The notes beneath the pieces are model-generated. The model had not been told where the DNA came from. It was given only the letters and a program-made list of their open reading frames with translations, and made no database searches. A DNA stretch of 64,000 nt from Bacteroidota bacterium (GTDB lineage: Bacteria; Bacteroidota; Bacteroidia; NS11-12g; UBA9320). The position numbers were made by a program, and so were the translations under genes. Location: the NCBI GenBank assembly GCA_024679565.1, contig JAIBDD010000015.1, forward strand, positions 1 through 64,000, given 5' to 3'. Positions 45,286-54,659 of the stretch are shown here, piece after piece (position 1 is the stretch's first letter; each line of letters begins with the position of its first letter).

Positions 45286-46146
45286 CTAAAATTTAATATA
45301 GTCTGCTGGGTTTACGGCTAATCCATTATGCCACAATTCAAAGTGCAAATGAGGCCCAGAAGTTAACTCTCCTGAATTCCCCATTAAGGCAATTACCTCT
45401 CCTACCCTAACTCGATTGCCCTGTTTTTTTAGTAATACAGCGTTGTGCTTATATACTGATATAAAGTTGTCCGTATGCTGAACTACCATTACATGACCTG
45501 TTTCTGGCGTCCACGAACTGAGCACAACGGTGCCATCAAGCGTAGCCTTAACAGCAGCATTTGGATATGAGGCAATATCGATTGCCGTATGTTTATTTCT
45601 TTGGTTAAACGTATCGGTTATTACACCTTTTAGTGGCGTATAGAATGAGTATACGCGCTTCATAGGCGCTTTATCCTTGTCTGAACTCACACTTGACTCA
45701 GCAATTGCCGGGGTTGAATGACCTACATGAGCAGTAGCCGTTGGAAAAAATGACCACGAATTGAATTGTTGAACTGGCTTGGGCTTTATGTCATAAAATG
45801 ATGTGGCTGAATCGACACCGATCAATATGCGATACAAATTTGAATCTCGTTGGTCGCGTAGCTCCATGCTTCTTTCGATGGAATCTAGTCGATGTTTCAT
45901 CACGCGAAAATCGCGTGGGTTTATTTCTCCACCACCTGGCATTATATAACGAAGTGGCGTTAGCGGTAATAAGAAGATAGAAATCGCTGTAAAAACAACC
46001 ATCAAACCACTGAGCAACAACACTACGTTAAGTGGTGTCAATACCATCGAAATACGTTCCTCCAAATTGCGGTCGTTTCGGATAATCAACCGGTAGCGAT
46101 TACGCAGTTTTTTGGTTAAAAATTCCTTTATTCGAGATACTTTCAT
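45286..46146 (-). CDS. M23 family metallopeptidase, membrane-anchored
   Basis: One membrane helix at about residues 35-58 (VVLLLSGLMVVFTAISIFLL), then a short coiled coil and linker, then a C-terminal LytM domain. The zinc motifs HTAID and HLHFELWHNG are intact, so the domain should be active on peptidoglycan. Its partner is probably the bactofilin encoded 18 bases downstream. It is the first gene of the long minus-strand block that leads into the ATP synthase operon. Confidence 0.92.
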   Translation of the reverse strand: MKVSRIKEFLTKKLRNRYRLIIRNDRNLEERISMVLTPLNVVLLLSGLMVVFTAISIFLLPLTPLRYIMPGGGEINPRDFRVMKHRLDSIERSMELRDQRDSNLYRILIGVDSATSFYDIKPKPVQQFNSWSFFPTATAHVGHSTPAIAESSVSSDKDKAPMKRVYSFYTPLKGVITDTFNQRNKHTAIDIASYPNAAVKATLDGTVVLSSWTPETGHVMVVQHTDNFISVYKHNAVLLKKQGNRVRVGEVIALMGNSGELTSGPHLHFELWHNGLAVNPADYIKF

Positions 46147-46227
46147 TTCAATTGTGGGAACTCCTTGACTAAAAATACCCAGTTATAAAATATTATTGCA
46201 GATTCAAAGTTATAACTAATACCAATA

Positions 46228-46235
46228 TTTATTTG
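46228..46235 (+). promoter_or_regulatory. -7 box of the sprE/porW gene, leaderless spacing
   Basis: TTTATTTG (one mismatch to TAnnTTTG) ends four bases before the GTG at 46240. Confidence 0.45.
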
Positions 46236-46239
46236 AATC

Positions 46240-48849
46240 GTGACGGTATTTACACCTAAAAAAGTTCTGAGTTTATCCTTGCTTTTGCTCCTCCAAATGA
46301 CTGCATTTGGGCAGGCAAAGGAGAGTTGGCTGAAAAAGAATTGGCACAATATGAACGCCCGATTTAATGGGTTGTATTTAGCTAAAGTCCAGCTTAATGA
46401 AGCTAAAGAATCTTTAAAGACTCAACATGTCGACGATTTTACCAGGATAATTAGTGTATTCCCTTACGGAACAGCTGCACAAAGAACTGCACAAAAACCA
46501 AACCTCGACGAGGTGTATAAAAAATGTTCTGGGGTTATCAAAAAGCACCCGAAAAGCAAATGGGTTGATGAAGCGTGGTTTCTTATTGGCCAATCGTACC
46601 TATACCAAAACGAATTGTTTACGGCAATCGAGACTTACCAGTATGTTGCCAATCAATTTCCAAACGGTGAAAAAAAATATGATGCCAAACTTGGCATCTT
46701 GATGTCTTATATCGCTCAAGAAAAGTATTACGATGCGGAAGCCATCATGAGTGTTATTCAAAAAGAAGGCGAATTTCCTTCTCGATTGCAAAAAGACTTT
46801 TCTGTAATCTCCGCAGAGATCTACATCCAGCAAGAGAAATATCTTCAAGCAATTGACGCTTTAGAAGAGGCGCTTAAACTCACTAAAAAAAGAGATGAAA
46901 AATCTCGATACAACTTCATTCTTGCGCAGTTATACCTAAAGACGAAGGAGATTGAGAAATCTAAAAATCACTTTATACGAACGATTAAACTAACCCCCCC
47001 TTACGTTCTTGCCTTCCAATCAAACCTAGGACTTATAAAAACCATTGGATTAAGTGAAGAAAGCACTTCGCTTAAAACACCCAGGAAATACCTTAAAAAG
47101 ATGTTGGCCGACGACAAAAACATCGAGTATTACGATCAGATATACTTTGAGTTGGCGAACTTAGAAATTCAGGCTAACAATATTGATGAGGCCATTCGTA
47201 ACTACGAATTATCTGCGGCATCAAGTGTAAAAAACAAAGATCAAAAAGCCAATAGTTATTTAGCATTGGCAACGATATATTTTGAACGTAAGAACTACGA
47301 AAAATCGCAGAAGTACTTTGATAGCACGGCCATGTTCATGTCGAACACAAGGCCAGATTATGAGAACATCAAGGCAAAACAAATTGTACTTACCGATTTG
47401 ATTGAGAACTTAGTTACAGTATACACACAAGACAGTTTATTAAATTTAGCCAGTCTTCCTCAAGCTAAATTGGACAAAAAAATAGCTGAGCAGGTCGCTA
47501 ACGAAAAACGAGAAGCTGCTCTGGCAAAAGAACGAGAAGACCAAAACAAACCACTTATCGACGACTTTGACCCTTTTGGACAGCCAAATAAAGTAAACAC
47601 AACTGCCGTGGTGGGTGGCACCTGGTACTTCTACAATAAATCTGCAGTAGCTAGAGGATCAAACGACTTTAAACGGCAATGGGGAACACGGCCAAAGACC
47701 GACTTGTGGCGATACTTAAGCATGCAGGCCAGCCTTAACAAAGTGGACGACACTGATGACCCTGACGATCCGGATGATGATGGAGACGAGGAAGTCTACG
47801 ATCCAGACCAGGATTCTGACGCACAGGACGTCATTAGCAAAGTATCAGAAGACAAAAAGAAATATTATCGAAATATCCCATTTTCGAAAGAAGCAAAGGC
47901 AGCAGCCTATAGCAAAATTGAAATGGCACTGTTTAACACGGGCAAAATTTATTTCGAAGACCTAAAAGAGTTTGTTAAGTCAAAATCATACTTACTACAA
48001 TCGTTGAACAGATTTCCTGATGGTGTAAACGAGCCAGAAACCTATTTCATTTTAAACAAGATAGAAACGGAATTAGGAAACACGGCGGAGGCTGATAAGT
48101 ATTCTAAGCTATTAGACGAAAAACACCCCAAAAACCCGTTCAACCTTGTGCTAAACAATCGGGAGCTTGCCGAGCAACTTGGAGGCACCAACGAAGTATC
48201 TCAATTATACGAAAAAGCATACGCAGCCTATAAACAAGGAGAATACGAGAAAGCGCTAGAGGTAAAAAGAGAAGCTAGTGAAAAATATGCGGGTAATAGC
48301 CTTCAGGCAAAATTTGACTATTTACAAGCGTTAATTATCGGCAAAACGAAAGGGAAAGATGCTTATGTAACGGCGTTACAACGCATAGTTGAGTTGTATC
48401 CAGGAACTCGAATTGCGAACCAAGCCAGTTACACAATTCAATATTTAAACGAACAAGGAAGTGAGAATGCCAACGAAGCAGAGTCGAAAAAATACAAATT
48501 CGCACCAGGTGAAGAGCATTATTTTATTGTGATATATGACGGTGGATCTAAGTCTGAAATTTTAGCCGGTTTTAGTGACTACAACCGCGAAAAGCATAAC
48601 ATAGAAAACATTAAAACCACAACGTATTTGGTAGGCGACAAAAATGTAATTGCGGCCCAAAGTTTTGAAGACAAGGACAAAGCGGAGTCTTATTATCTTG
48701 AATTCATCAAAAATGACAAGTTCTTCAAAGCCTTAGGCATTCGTGCTTATGACCTATATATTATCTCTCAAAGTAATTTCCGTACTTTGTTAGTCGACAA
48801 TAATGCAGATGCATATGCCTTGTTTTTTGTAAGAAACTATATTCAATAG
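46240..48849 (+). CDS. sprE: SprE/PorW-like TPR protein of the type IX secretion system
   Basis: An 869-residue TPR protein matching SprE/PorW in length and layout. The N-terminal NMNARFNGLYLAKVQLNEA fits the family opening, and several TPRs cover about residues 85-390. The C-terminal domain EEHYFIVIYDGG to LFFVRNYIQ matches the SprE tail, which binds near the gliding/T9SS machinery. A signal peptide is present (ending TAFGQ), but no lipobox cysteine is seen, whereas PorW is a lipoprotein. An Asp-rich stretch at about residues 503-529 is unusual. The start is GTG. The PBP1A gene follows with no gap. Confidence 0.8.
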   Translation: MTVFTPKKVLSLSLLLLLQMTAFGQAKESWLKKNWHNMNARFNGLYLAKVQLNEAKESLKTQHVDDFTRIISVFPYGTAAQRTAQKPNLDEVYKKCSGVIKKHPKSKWVDEAWFLIGQSYLYQNELFTAIETYQYVANQFPNGEKKYDAKLGILMSYIAQEKYYDAEAIMSVIQKEGEFPSRLQKDFSVISAEIYIQQEKYLQAIDALEEALKLTKKRDEKSRYNFILAQLYLKTKEIEKSKNHFIRTIKLTPPYVLAFQSNLGLIKTIGLSEESTSLKTPRKYLKKMLADDKNIEYYDQIYFELANLEIQANNIDEAIRNYELSAASSVKNKDQKANSYLALATIYFERKNYEKSQKYFDSTAMFMSNTRPDYENIKAKQIVLTDLIENLVTVYTQDSLLNLASLPQAKLDKKIAEQVANEKREAALAKEREDQNKPLIDDFDPFGQPNKVNTTAVVGGTWYFYNKSAVARGSNDFKRQWGTRPKTDLWRYLSMQASLNKVDDTDDPDDPDDDGDEEVYDPDQDSDAQDVISKVSEDKKKYYRNIPFSKEAKAAAYSKIEMALFNTGKIYFEDLKEFVKSKSYLLQSLNRFPDGVNEPETYFILNKIETELGNTAEADKYSKLLDEKHPKNPFNLVLNNRELAEQLGGTNEVSQLYEKAYAAYKQGEYEKALEVKREASEKYAGNSLQAKFDYLQALIIGKTKGKDAYVTALQRIVELYPGTRIANQASYTIQYLNEQGSENANEAESKKYKFAPGEEHYFIVIYDGGSKSEILAGFSDYNREKHNIENIKTTTYLVGDKNVIAAQSFEDKDKAESYYLEFIKNDKFFKALGIRAYDLYIISQSNFRTLLVDNNADAYALFFVRNYIQ

Positions 48850-51102
48850 ATGGTTACCAAAAAGAAATCTAGAAAAAAAACAAAACGTAACTGGTCGCGC
48901 TTTTTGTGGCGTTACTATTTTCTAGGGTTGGGCTTATTTGTCCTTTTTATGTTTACCGTTAGTTGGGGTTGGTGGGGATATATGCCAGATGTAAACGAAG
49001 TGGCAAACCCAAACACTACCCTTGCCACAGAAATATACTCTGAAGACGAAGAACTACTTGGTAAACTATATCGGTTAGAAAACCGAACTAACATCGAATA
49101 CAACGACATCCCGCCTTACATGGTTGAAGCATTGGTGGCTACCGAAGATGCGCGCTTTTATAAACATAGTGGCATTGATGCCAAGGCATTAATACGTGCT
49201 GTTGTTAGACTAGGTCGTGATGGTGGTGGCAGTACCATTTCTCAACAACTTGCTAAAAACCTATTTCATGGAGTTGAAACGGATAGAACTGTTAATCGAA
49301 TTCTTAAAAAGTTTAAAGAATGGATTATCGCCGTTAAGTTAGAACGGCAGTATGCCAAACACGAAATCGTTACCATGTATTTTAATACCGTTAGATGGGG
49401 AAACAGCTCGGGAATTAAATCTGCGGCAAAAACATTCTTCAACAAACCTGTTGTATCCCTCAATCCAGAAGAGGCTGCAGTGTTGGTAGGCATGTTACGT
49501 GCACCGTCGAAGTACAACCCTTACCGCAATCCAGAAAGTGCTAAGTTGGTGCGTAACGTAGTGCTCAACCAGATGGAGAAATATGAGTACATCACGGAAT
49601 CTACTTGTGACAGTCTTAAGAACCTCGAATTGGTGCTTGACTACAACTTCTCATCACACAATCGTGGAATGGCGACGTATTTTAGGCAACAAGTGCATCA
49701 GTACATGAAGAAATGGTGTAAGGAAAATGGGTTCAACATATATAGCGATGGTTTAAAGGTATATACTACGATCGATAGCAAAATGCAGGAATATGCAGAA
49801 GCCGCAGTTGAGTCGCATATGCACACACTTCAAAACCAATTGTATAGAGAGGTTAAGCGAACCAAGCTAAAACCGTGGTGCGACCCTGAAGTTAATTGGC
49901 GTGAAGACAAGAACTACATACCAAAACATGTTAAACGCACATGGCAATACAAACAAGCTAAAGAAGATGGGTTATCTGAATCTGAGATAACAGCCAAAAT
50001 GAATAAACCTGTGCCTATGCGCATTTTTTCGTGGAACGGCACCATTGATACAGTAATGTCACCAATCGACTCTCTAAAGTATTACAAGCAAATATTACAT
50101 GCTGGTTTTATGGCCATGGATCCACAAACGGGTAACATCAAAGCCTGGGTTGGCGGAATTAACTTCAGCCATTTTCAATATGATCATGTGAATAAGCGTG
50201 CCACGCGACAAGTGGGTTCTACCTTTAAGCCTATTGTATACGCCCGTGCAATTGAAGACCAAATCATTCAGCCATGTGAATTAATTTCAAGTGGGCCAGT
50301 GACCTTTGAAGGGGAAGACGGAAATACCTGGACACCGAAAAATTCATCAAAACCAAAGGCAGACCCATTACGTATTTACGAAGGTTTGAAACACTCGCAC
50401 AATACAATGACGGCCCGTGTAATGAAACGCATGGAACCAAATTCGCCGTTAAAGGTGAAAGACTTTAGCGATAAACTGGGAATTGACACGAAGAAATTTA
50501 TGCCGTATCCTTCCATTTGCTTAGGCACAATGGATATAAGTGTATACGAAATGGTTGGCGCTTATGGTGCGATTGCGAATGGTGGTGTGTGGACTGAACC
50601 TATATTCATCACCCGAATTGAAGACAAACATGGCAATGTGTTGGCTGAATTTATACCTAAAACGGAAGAAGCCATGAATAAGCAAACGGCCTACGTGATG
50701 TGCAAGATGCTTCAGAAAGTACCTGAAGGCGGTACAGCAACTAGACTGCGAACACGATATGGTATAGGATTTCCTGTAGGAGGAAAAACAGGAACAACCC
50801 AGAATAACTCTGATGGTTGGTTTATGGGCATTGCCCCAGAGCTGGTAGGTGGATGCTGGGTAGGCGCTGAAGATAGAACAGTGCATTTTAGATCTACCAC
50901 ATATGGTCAGGGTGCAAACATGGCTTTACCCATTTTTGGTTTGTTTATGAAATCTGTTAACAAAGACAAAAATCTAAAGTTGAGTGACGACGACTTCACA
51001 AAACCAGACATAGAATTTACGATTGAAACGAACTGTTCGGAATACAAGCAACCTACAAATAACACTGCAGGTAGTGACGAAATTGACCCGTTTCAGCGCT
51101 AA
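48850..51102 (+). CDS. Penicillin-binding protein 1A (bifunctional glycosyltransferase/transpeptidase)
   Basis: Makes and cross-links peptidoglycan. A basic cytoplasmic tail and one membrane helix (about residues 15-42) lead into a GT51 domain with EDARFYKHSGID and GGSTISQQLAKNL. The transpeptidase domain has the SxxK motif (GSTFKP), the SxN (SHNTMT) and the KTG (GGKTGTTQNNSDGWFMG). The 750-residue length is normal. It begins directly after the sprE stop, so T9SS and wall synthesis are linked in one unit. It overlaps the convergent lptD by four bases. Confidence 0.95.
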   Translation: MVTKKKSRKKTKRNWSRFLWRYYFLGLGLFVLFMFTVSWGWWGYMPDVNEVANPNTTLATEIYSEDEELLGKLYRLENRTNIEYNDIPPYMVEALVATEDARFYKHSGIDAKALIRAVVRLGRDGGGSTISQQLAKNLFHGVETDRTVNRILKKFKEWIIAVKLERQYAKHEIVTMYFNTVRWGNSSGIKSAAKTFFNKPVVSLNPEEAAVLVGMLRAPSKYNPYRNPESAKLVRNVVLNQMEKYEYITESTCDSLKNLELVLDYNFSSHNRGMATYFRQQVHQYMKKWCKENGFNIYSDGLKVYTTIDSKMQEYAEAAVESHMHTLQNQLYREVKRTKLKPWCDPEVNWREDKNYIPKHVKRTWQYKQAKEDGLSESEITAKMNKPVPMRIFSWNGTIDTVMSPIDSLKYYKQILHAGFMAMDPQTGNIKAWVGGINFSHFQYDHVNKRATRQVGSTFKPIVYARAIEDQIIQPCELISSGPVTFEGEDGNTWTPKNSSKPKADPLRIYEGLKHSHNTMTARVMKRMEPNSPLKVKDFSDKLGIDTKKFMPYPSICLGTMDISVYEMVGAYGAIANGGVWTEPIFITRIEDKHGNVLAEFIPKTEEAMNKQTAYVMCKMLQKVPEGGTATRLRTRYGIGFPVGGKTGTTQNNSDGWFMGIAPELVGGCWVGAEDRTVHFRSTTYGQGANMALPIFGLFMKSVNKDKNLKLSDDDFTKPDIEFTIETNCSEYKQPTNNTAGSDEIDPFQR

Positions 51103-53675
51103 AAATCGGCGTTCTGCCAAGTATCTCTTCGCTTAATCTTCAAGTCTTTTAGCATTGCCGCTTTAACTTTTAGCTCAAAGTTGAATTGTCGGAAAGTACC
51201 AACCGGAATCCAATGGAAGTTAAACACCCAGCAATGTAAATCACGTGCAAAATCTATACTCGTGATACTTGGTTGGCCTGTGGCAAAGTTATAGCCAGAC
51301 CGGAATCCAATCTTCCAATACTCGGTAAGTTTTACGTTTCCGTTAAACATTAAGGTCTGGTCTTTTGTACTTTCAGTGCTTCCAATACTGCGATTAAATG
51401 AACTACTAAAGTTCAAACTCAAATCCCAAGGAATACTAAAATCCATAAAGTAATCCATCCCAGAAACAAACTCCCCTTCGTTGGTATTACTTCTGCGCTT
51501 TAAAGCGGCTGGGTTTAAACTTGTAGAAAGCTGAATAGACCCAGATCGTAATTCTCCAATTTTGCCATCTTCTATGGAGAACTTGTCGATGGAGGTAAAT
51601 CCATTTCTACTAGAATCGTATGCGTATTGATATGGATCCAACCGGGTAGAAAAATTGACTCTAATTTTGTTAAACAAGGTGGTGAATGCCGTAACATTAA
51701 TCTGACTCAAGTTTAAAGAATCGGCCACCAAGTTATATCGGGTACTAAAATTAAAACTCTCTATTAATTTCACCTTTTTAACTCCACCGTTGGATGTATC
51801 TTTTGGTGTAATCACTTTCATTTCTAGGTTGTTGTTAACAGAGAAGTCTATCGAACCGTTTCCTGTTCCGCTCGGCCCACTATAAATCCCATTTTCATAA
51901 ATGGAATACGGTGAGATGGTACCAGATGTATCTGTTTGCACGAATCGAAATCCTCCATTGTTACTCTCTTGATAGTTGGGAGACCAACTCATGCCGATTG
52001 TAGGTCTAATAATATGACGAATAGCCTTAACCCTACCTTTAAATGTTTTTGTACCGTAAATTACGGTATTGACGTTAAAACCAGCATTGTATGCAGCTGC
52101 CCGCGAAAAGCCTTTAACGTCTTGTTCGATTAGCGTGTCATTTTCCCAAAGCTTTTCGGTCGTTTTAAAGTACCAGAAATCAGTAAAGGATGCGTTAGGA
52201 GAAACATTAAAATACTTCAACACATTAAAGCTGGTATTAAAACTGGCGGTATGCCTCACACCGTTTCGTATACTTTCAAGGAATGTTGGATTGAGTTCTA
52301 GTGTTCGCTTTCCTGCCTTGTTAAAGATCGAATCCTGATTCACGCTCACATTATTTCTAAACGCAGTGCTATAGTTAAATCCGAAGTTACGTAGCACCTT
52401 GTATTTGTCTTTGGGTCCTGACATGTTTTTAAATGGCTGCATTCGCTGAACGTTGACGTTCATTTCTGGCAGCTCCATGTCTAAATCTCCGGTAGATAGA
52501 TTTTGAGAAATACGACCATTCGTTGTAAGGAAAACCATTCGGTTTGCAAAGCTTTTTGAGTAAGCAACACTTGAGTTAGCCGTGGTTGCTATGATCTCGT
52601 TAACATCGGTAGACGCATACTTCTGCTGATTACGTGTGATATATTTAACATCAGCTGAAAAATTACGTCCTGGTTTAGCACGTTGATCTTGCCTATATAT
52701 CCATTCTACCCTCCAGTTATTTACTTCAGAATACTCTGAGGTTTCTTTTTCTCCTTCGATGTATTTATTGTACTTCACAAGTGCATACCCGTTGTACTTG
52801 TATATTCTTTTGTAGTTCGATTTGGCAGAGAATCCAAAACTACCACGTAAGTAAATATCGGCAGACAGCAACATGTCCAACTTTTCATTTATTGGCGTAT
52901 AAAACCCAAAATCACGAAGTCCATACCCCCATCTATCTTGTTGATCAAAACTACCTACCACAAGACCTTTAGACCTTTTCTTCTGTATTGGAAAAAACCC
53001 AAATGGAAGTACTATCGGTGTATTAATCCCGGCAATCACCAAGTTGGCTGGGCCACTTATAACTTGCTTCTCGGGTATTACCTTAAACTTATTGGCTGAT
53101 ATCCAGAAATGCGGATGTTCGGCATTACAGGTCGTATATGTCGCTTCTTTAATGAACATATTGTCGCTAGAATCTTTCAAGATCTTGCCCCCTCTAATCA
53201 GTCCACCCTCCTGAGTAGTAACAACACCAGTAGAAATACCTTTCTTGGTTTTAAAGTTATACCACATTTCTTCTGCATTAAAGGGCTTTCCGTCGGTTGT
53301 GAAAATTGGTTTCCCAACAATGGTTCCGCTCGAATCGGGTAATCCTTTGGCATGAATTTCATTTGTATTAAAATCTACCTCGATAAAATCCGCCTCCAGT
53401 TTCATGTCTTCATACGTCACAATGGCGTTTTTGTACATGTACATCTTTTTTTCTTTGATGGACGTAATTACGGAATCCAATGCTTCAACCATCACCGGAG
53501 ATTTGATACCATCTTTTCCGGGCTTTAGACCAACAACGGTTGAATCAGACTGCTTCAGGCTATCAGGCACCTGAGCATCACAATGTGCAGTAAAGCATAC
53601 AAGTACGCTAAACAAAGGGATAACTATGGAAGCTATCCGCCTGAATATCATATACCTACCGTTAAATTTGGTCAT
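51099..53675 (-). CDS. lptD: LPS assembly outer-membrane protein LptD/OstA-like
   Basis: A signal peptide (about residues 9-34) precedes an OstA-like N-terminal domain (AIVTYEDMKLEADFIEVDFNTNEIHA). A long C-terminal barrel follows, with the LptD pattern GFFPIQKKRSKGLVVGSF and many strand repeats. It inserts lipopolysaccharide in the outer leaflet. The open frame reaches a TTG at 53693, but that codon overlaps the promoter box TAGTTTTG (53691-53698). The ATG at 53675 is therefore chosen (858 residues); the ATG at 53651 is also possible. It is divergent from the amidase gene. Confidence 0.9.
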   Translation of the reverse strand: MTKFNGRYMIFRRIASIVIPLFSVLVCFTAHCDAQVPDSLKQSDSTVVGLKPGKDGIKSPVMVEALDSVITSIKEKKMYMYKNAIVTYEDMKLEADFIEVDFNTNEIHAKGLPDSSGTIVGKPIFTTDGKPFNAEEMWYNFKTKKGISTGVVTTQEGGLIRGGKILKDSSDNMFIKEATYTTCNAEHPHFWISANKFKVIPEKQVISGPANLVIAGINTPIVLPFGFFPIQKKRSKGLVVGSFDQQDRWGYGLRDFGFYTPINEKLDMLLSADIYLRGSFGFSAKSNYKRIYKYNGYALVKYNKYIEGEKETSEYSEVNNWRVEWIYRQDQRAKPGRNFSADVKYITRNQQKYASTDVNEIIATTANSSVAYSKSFANRMVFLTTNGRISQNLSTGDLDMELPEMNVNVQRMQPFKNMSGPKDKYKVLRNFGFNYSTAFRNNVSVNQDSIFNKAGKRTLELNPTFLESIRNGVRHTASFNTSFNVLKYFNVSPNASFTDFWYFKTTEKLWENDTLIEQDVKGFSRAAAYNAGFNVNTVIYGTKTFKGRVKAIRHIIRPTIGMSWSPNYQESNNGGFRFVQTDTSGTISPYSIYENGIYSGPSGTGNGSIDFSVNNNLEMKVITPKDTSNGGVKKVKLIESFNFSTRYNLVADSLNLSQINVTAFTTLFNKIRVNFSTRLDPYQYAYDSSRNGFTSIDKFSIEDGKIGELRSGSIQLSTSLNPAALKRRSNTNEGEFVSGMDYFMDFSIPWDLSLNFSSSFNRSIGSTESTKDQTLMFNGNVKLTEYWKIGFRSGYNFATGQPSITSIDFARDLHCWVFNFHWIPVGTFRQFNFELKVKAAMLKDLKIKRRDTWQNADF

Positions 53676-53727
53676 AATCAATGAAGGGCTCAAAACTACG
53701 TATTTCCAAACTTCATATCACACAATA

Positions 53728-53757
53728 TTTGTTGTGGATAAAGAGTTAATAACTTTG
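53728..53757 (+). promoter_or_regulatory. Promoter of the amidase gene
   Basis: TTTG (53728-53731), an 18-base spacer and TAACTTTG (53750-53757) match the Bacteroidota consensus. The predicted start is about 18 bases before the ATG at 53780. The box for lptD (TAGTTTTG, 53691-53698, minus strand) faces the other way. Confidence 0.75.
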
Positions 53758-53779
53758 CACCCTGCTTATTAAAAGAATT

Positions 53780-54571
53780 ATGCTAAAGCACATCGCATTA
53801 TCGACTTCTTTGCTGGTTTTGATGGTCGTTGGAACTTCACATCCGCTAAACCTTCAAAAATTATCGTTGAACACTATTGTGATTGACGCTGGCCATGGTG
53901 GGCACGACCCTGGGTGCATATCTTACGGCAAGGATATTTACGAAAAAGATATTTGCCTGAAGATTGCCAAAAAGCTAGGTAATAAAATTACGGATAGCAT
54001 GCCAGGCACTAATGTCATTTACACACGAACCACGGATAAATTTGTACCGCTGTGGCAACGCGCAGCCATTGCCAATCAAAACAACGCTGACCTTTTCATC
54101 TCTGTACATTGCAATGCGCACGCTCAGTCTGCGTTTCACGGAACAGAAACGTATGTAATGGGATTAAGCAAAAGCAAGGGAAATCTTGAAGTAAGCAAAA
54201 GAGAGAACAGCTCGATAGTATTGGAGGATGACTACAAAGACAATACAGAGTATGGCGGATTTGATCCTGACTCTGACGAAGGACATATTATTTTAAGCCT
54301 TTATCAAAATGCGTATCGCACACAGAGTTTAACCCTTGCATCTACGTTTCAAAAAACCGTTGAGAAAAAACGTATTCGCAAAAATCTTGGTGTGAAGGAA
54401 GCTGGCTTTGTCGTTTTATGGAAAACGGCCATGCCAAGCATATTGGTTGAAACCGGGTTTTTAACCAACCCAGACGAGAAACAATACCTCGTTTCAGATG
54501 TTGGGCAAAACAAAATCGCTCACTCCATTTACGAATCAGTGGTCGAATACAAAACCAAGTTAGAAAAGTAA
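53780..54571 (+). CDS. N-acetylmuramoyl-L-alanine amidase (Amidase_3)
   Basis: Cuts the bond between muramic acid and the stem peptide in the periplasm, usually for daughter-cell separation. A short N-terminal signal (residues 1-20) is followed by one catalytic domain with the zinc motifs VIDAGHGGHDPGC and ISVHCNAH and the glutamate of SILVETGFLTNPDE. At 263 residues it lacks AMIN or SPOR domains. It is followed after 88 bases by the MlaD-like gene. Confidence 0.94.
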   Translation: MLKHIALSTSLLVLMVVGTSHPLNLQKLSLNTIVIDAGHGGHDPGCISYGKDIYEKDICLKIAKKLGNKITDSMPGTNVIYTRTTDKFVPLWQRAAIANQNNADLFISVHCNAHAQSAFHGTETYVMGLSKSKGNLEVSKRENSSIVLEDDYKDNTEYGGFDPDSDEGHIILSLYQNAYRTQSLTLASTFQKTVEKKRIRKNLGVKEAGFVVLWKTAMPSILVETGFLTNPDEKQYLVSDVGQNKIAHSIYESVVEYKTKLEK

Positions 54572-54624
54572 CCCACATTTTTTGTCATTTATCTTCAAAT
54601 GATTCACCGAATGAGGTGATTTCA

Positions 54625-54632
54625 TATCTTTG
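54625..54632 (+). promoter_or_regulatory. -7 box upstream of the MCE/MlaD gene
   Basis: TATCTTTG matches the consensus, 27 bases before the ATG at 54660. No good -33 element is visible. Confidence 0.45.
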
Positions 54633-54659
54633 GCATCTAAGTCGAAAGAATAGCATTAC

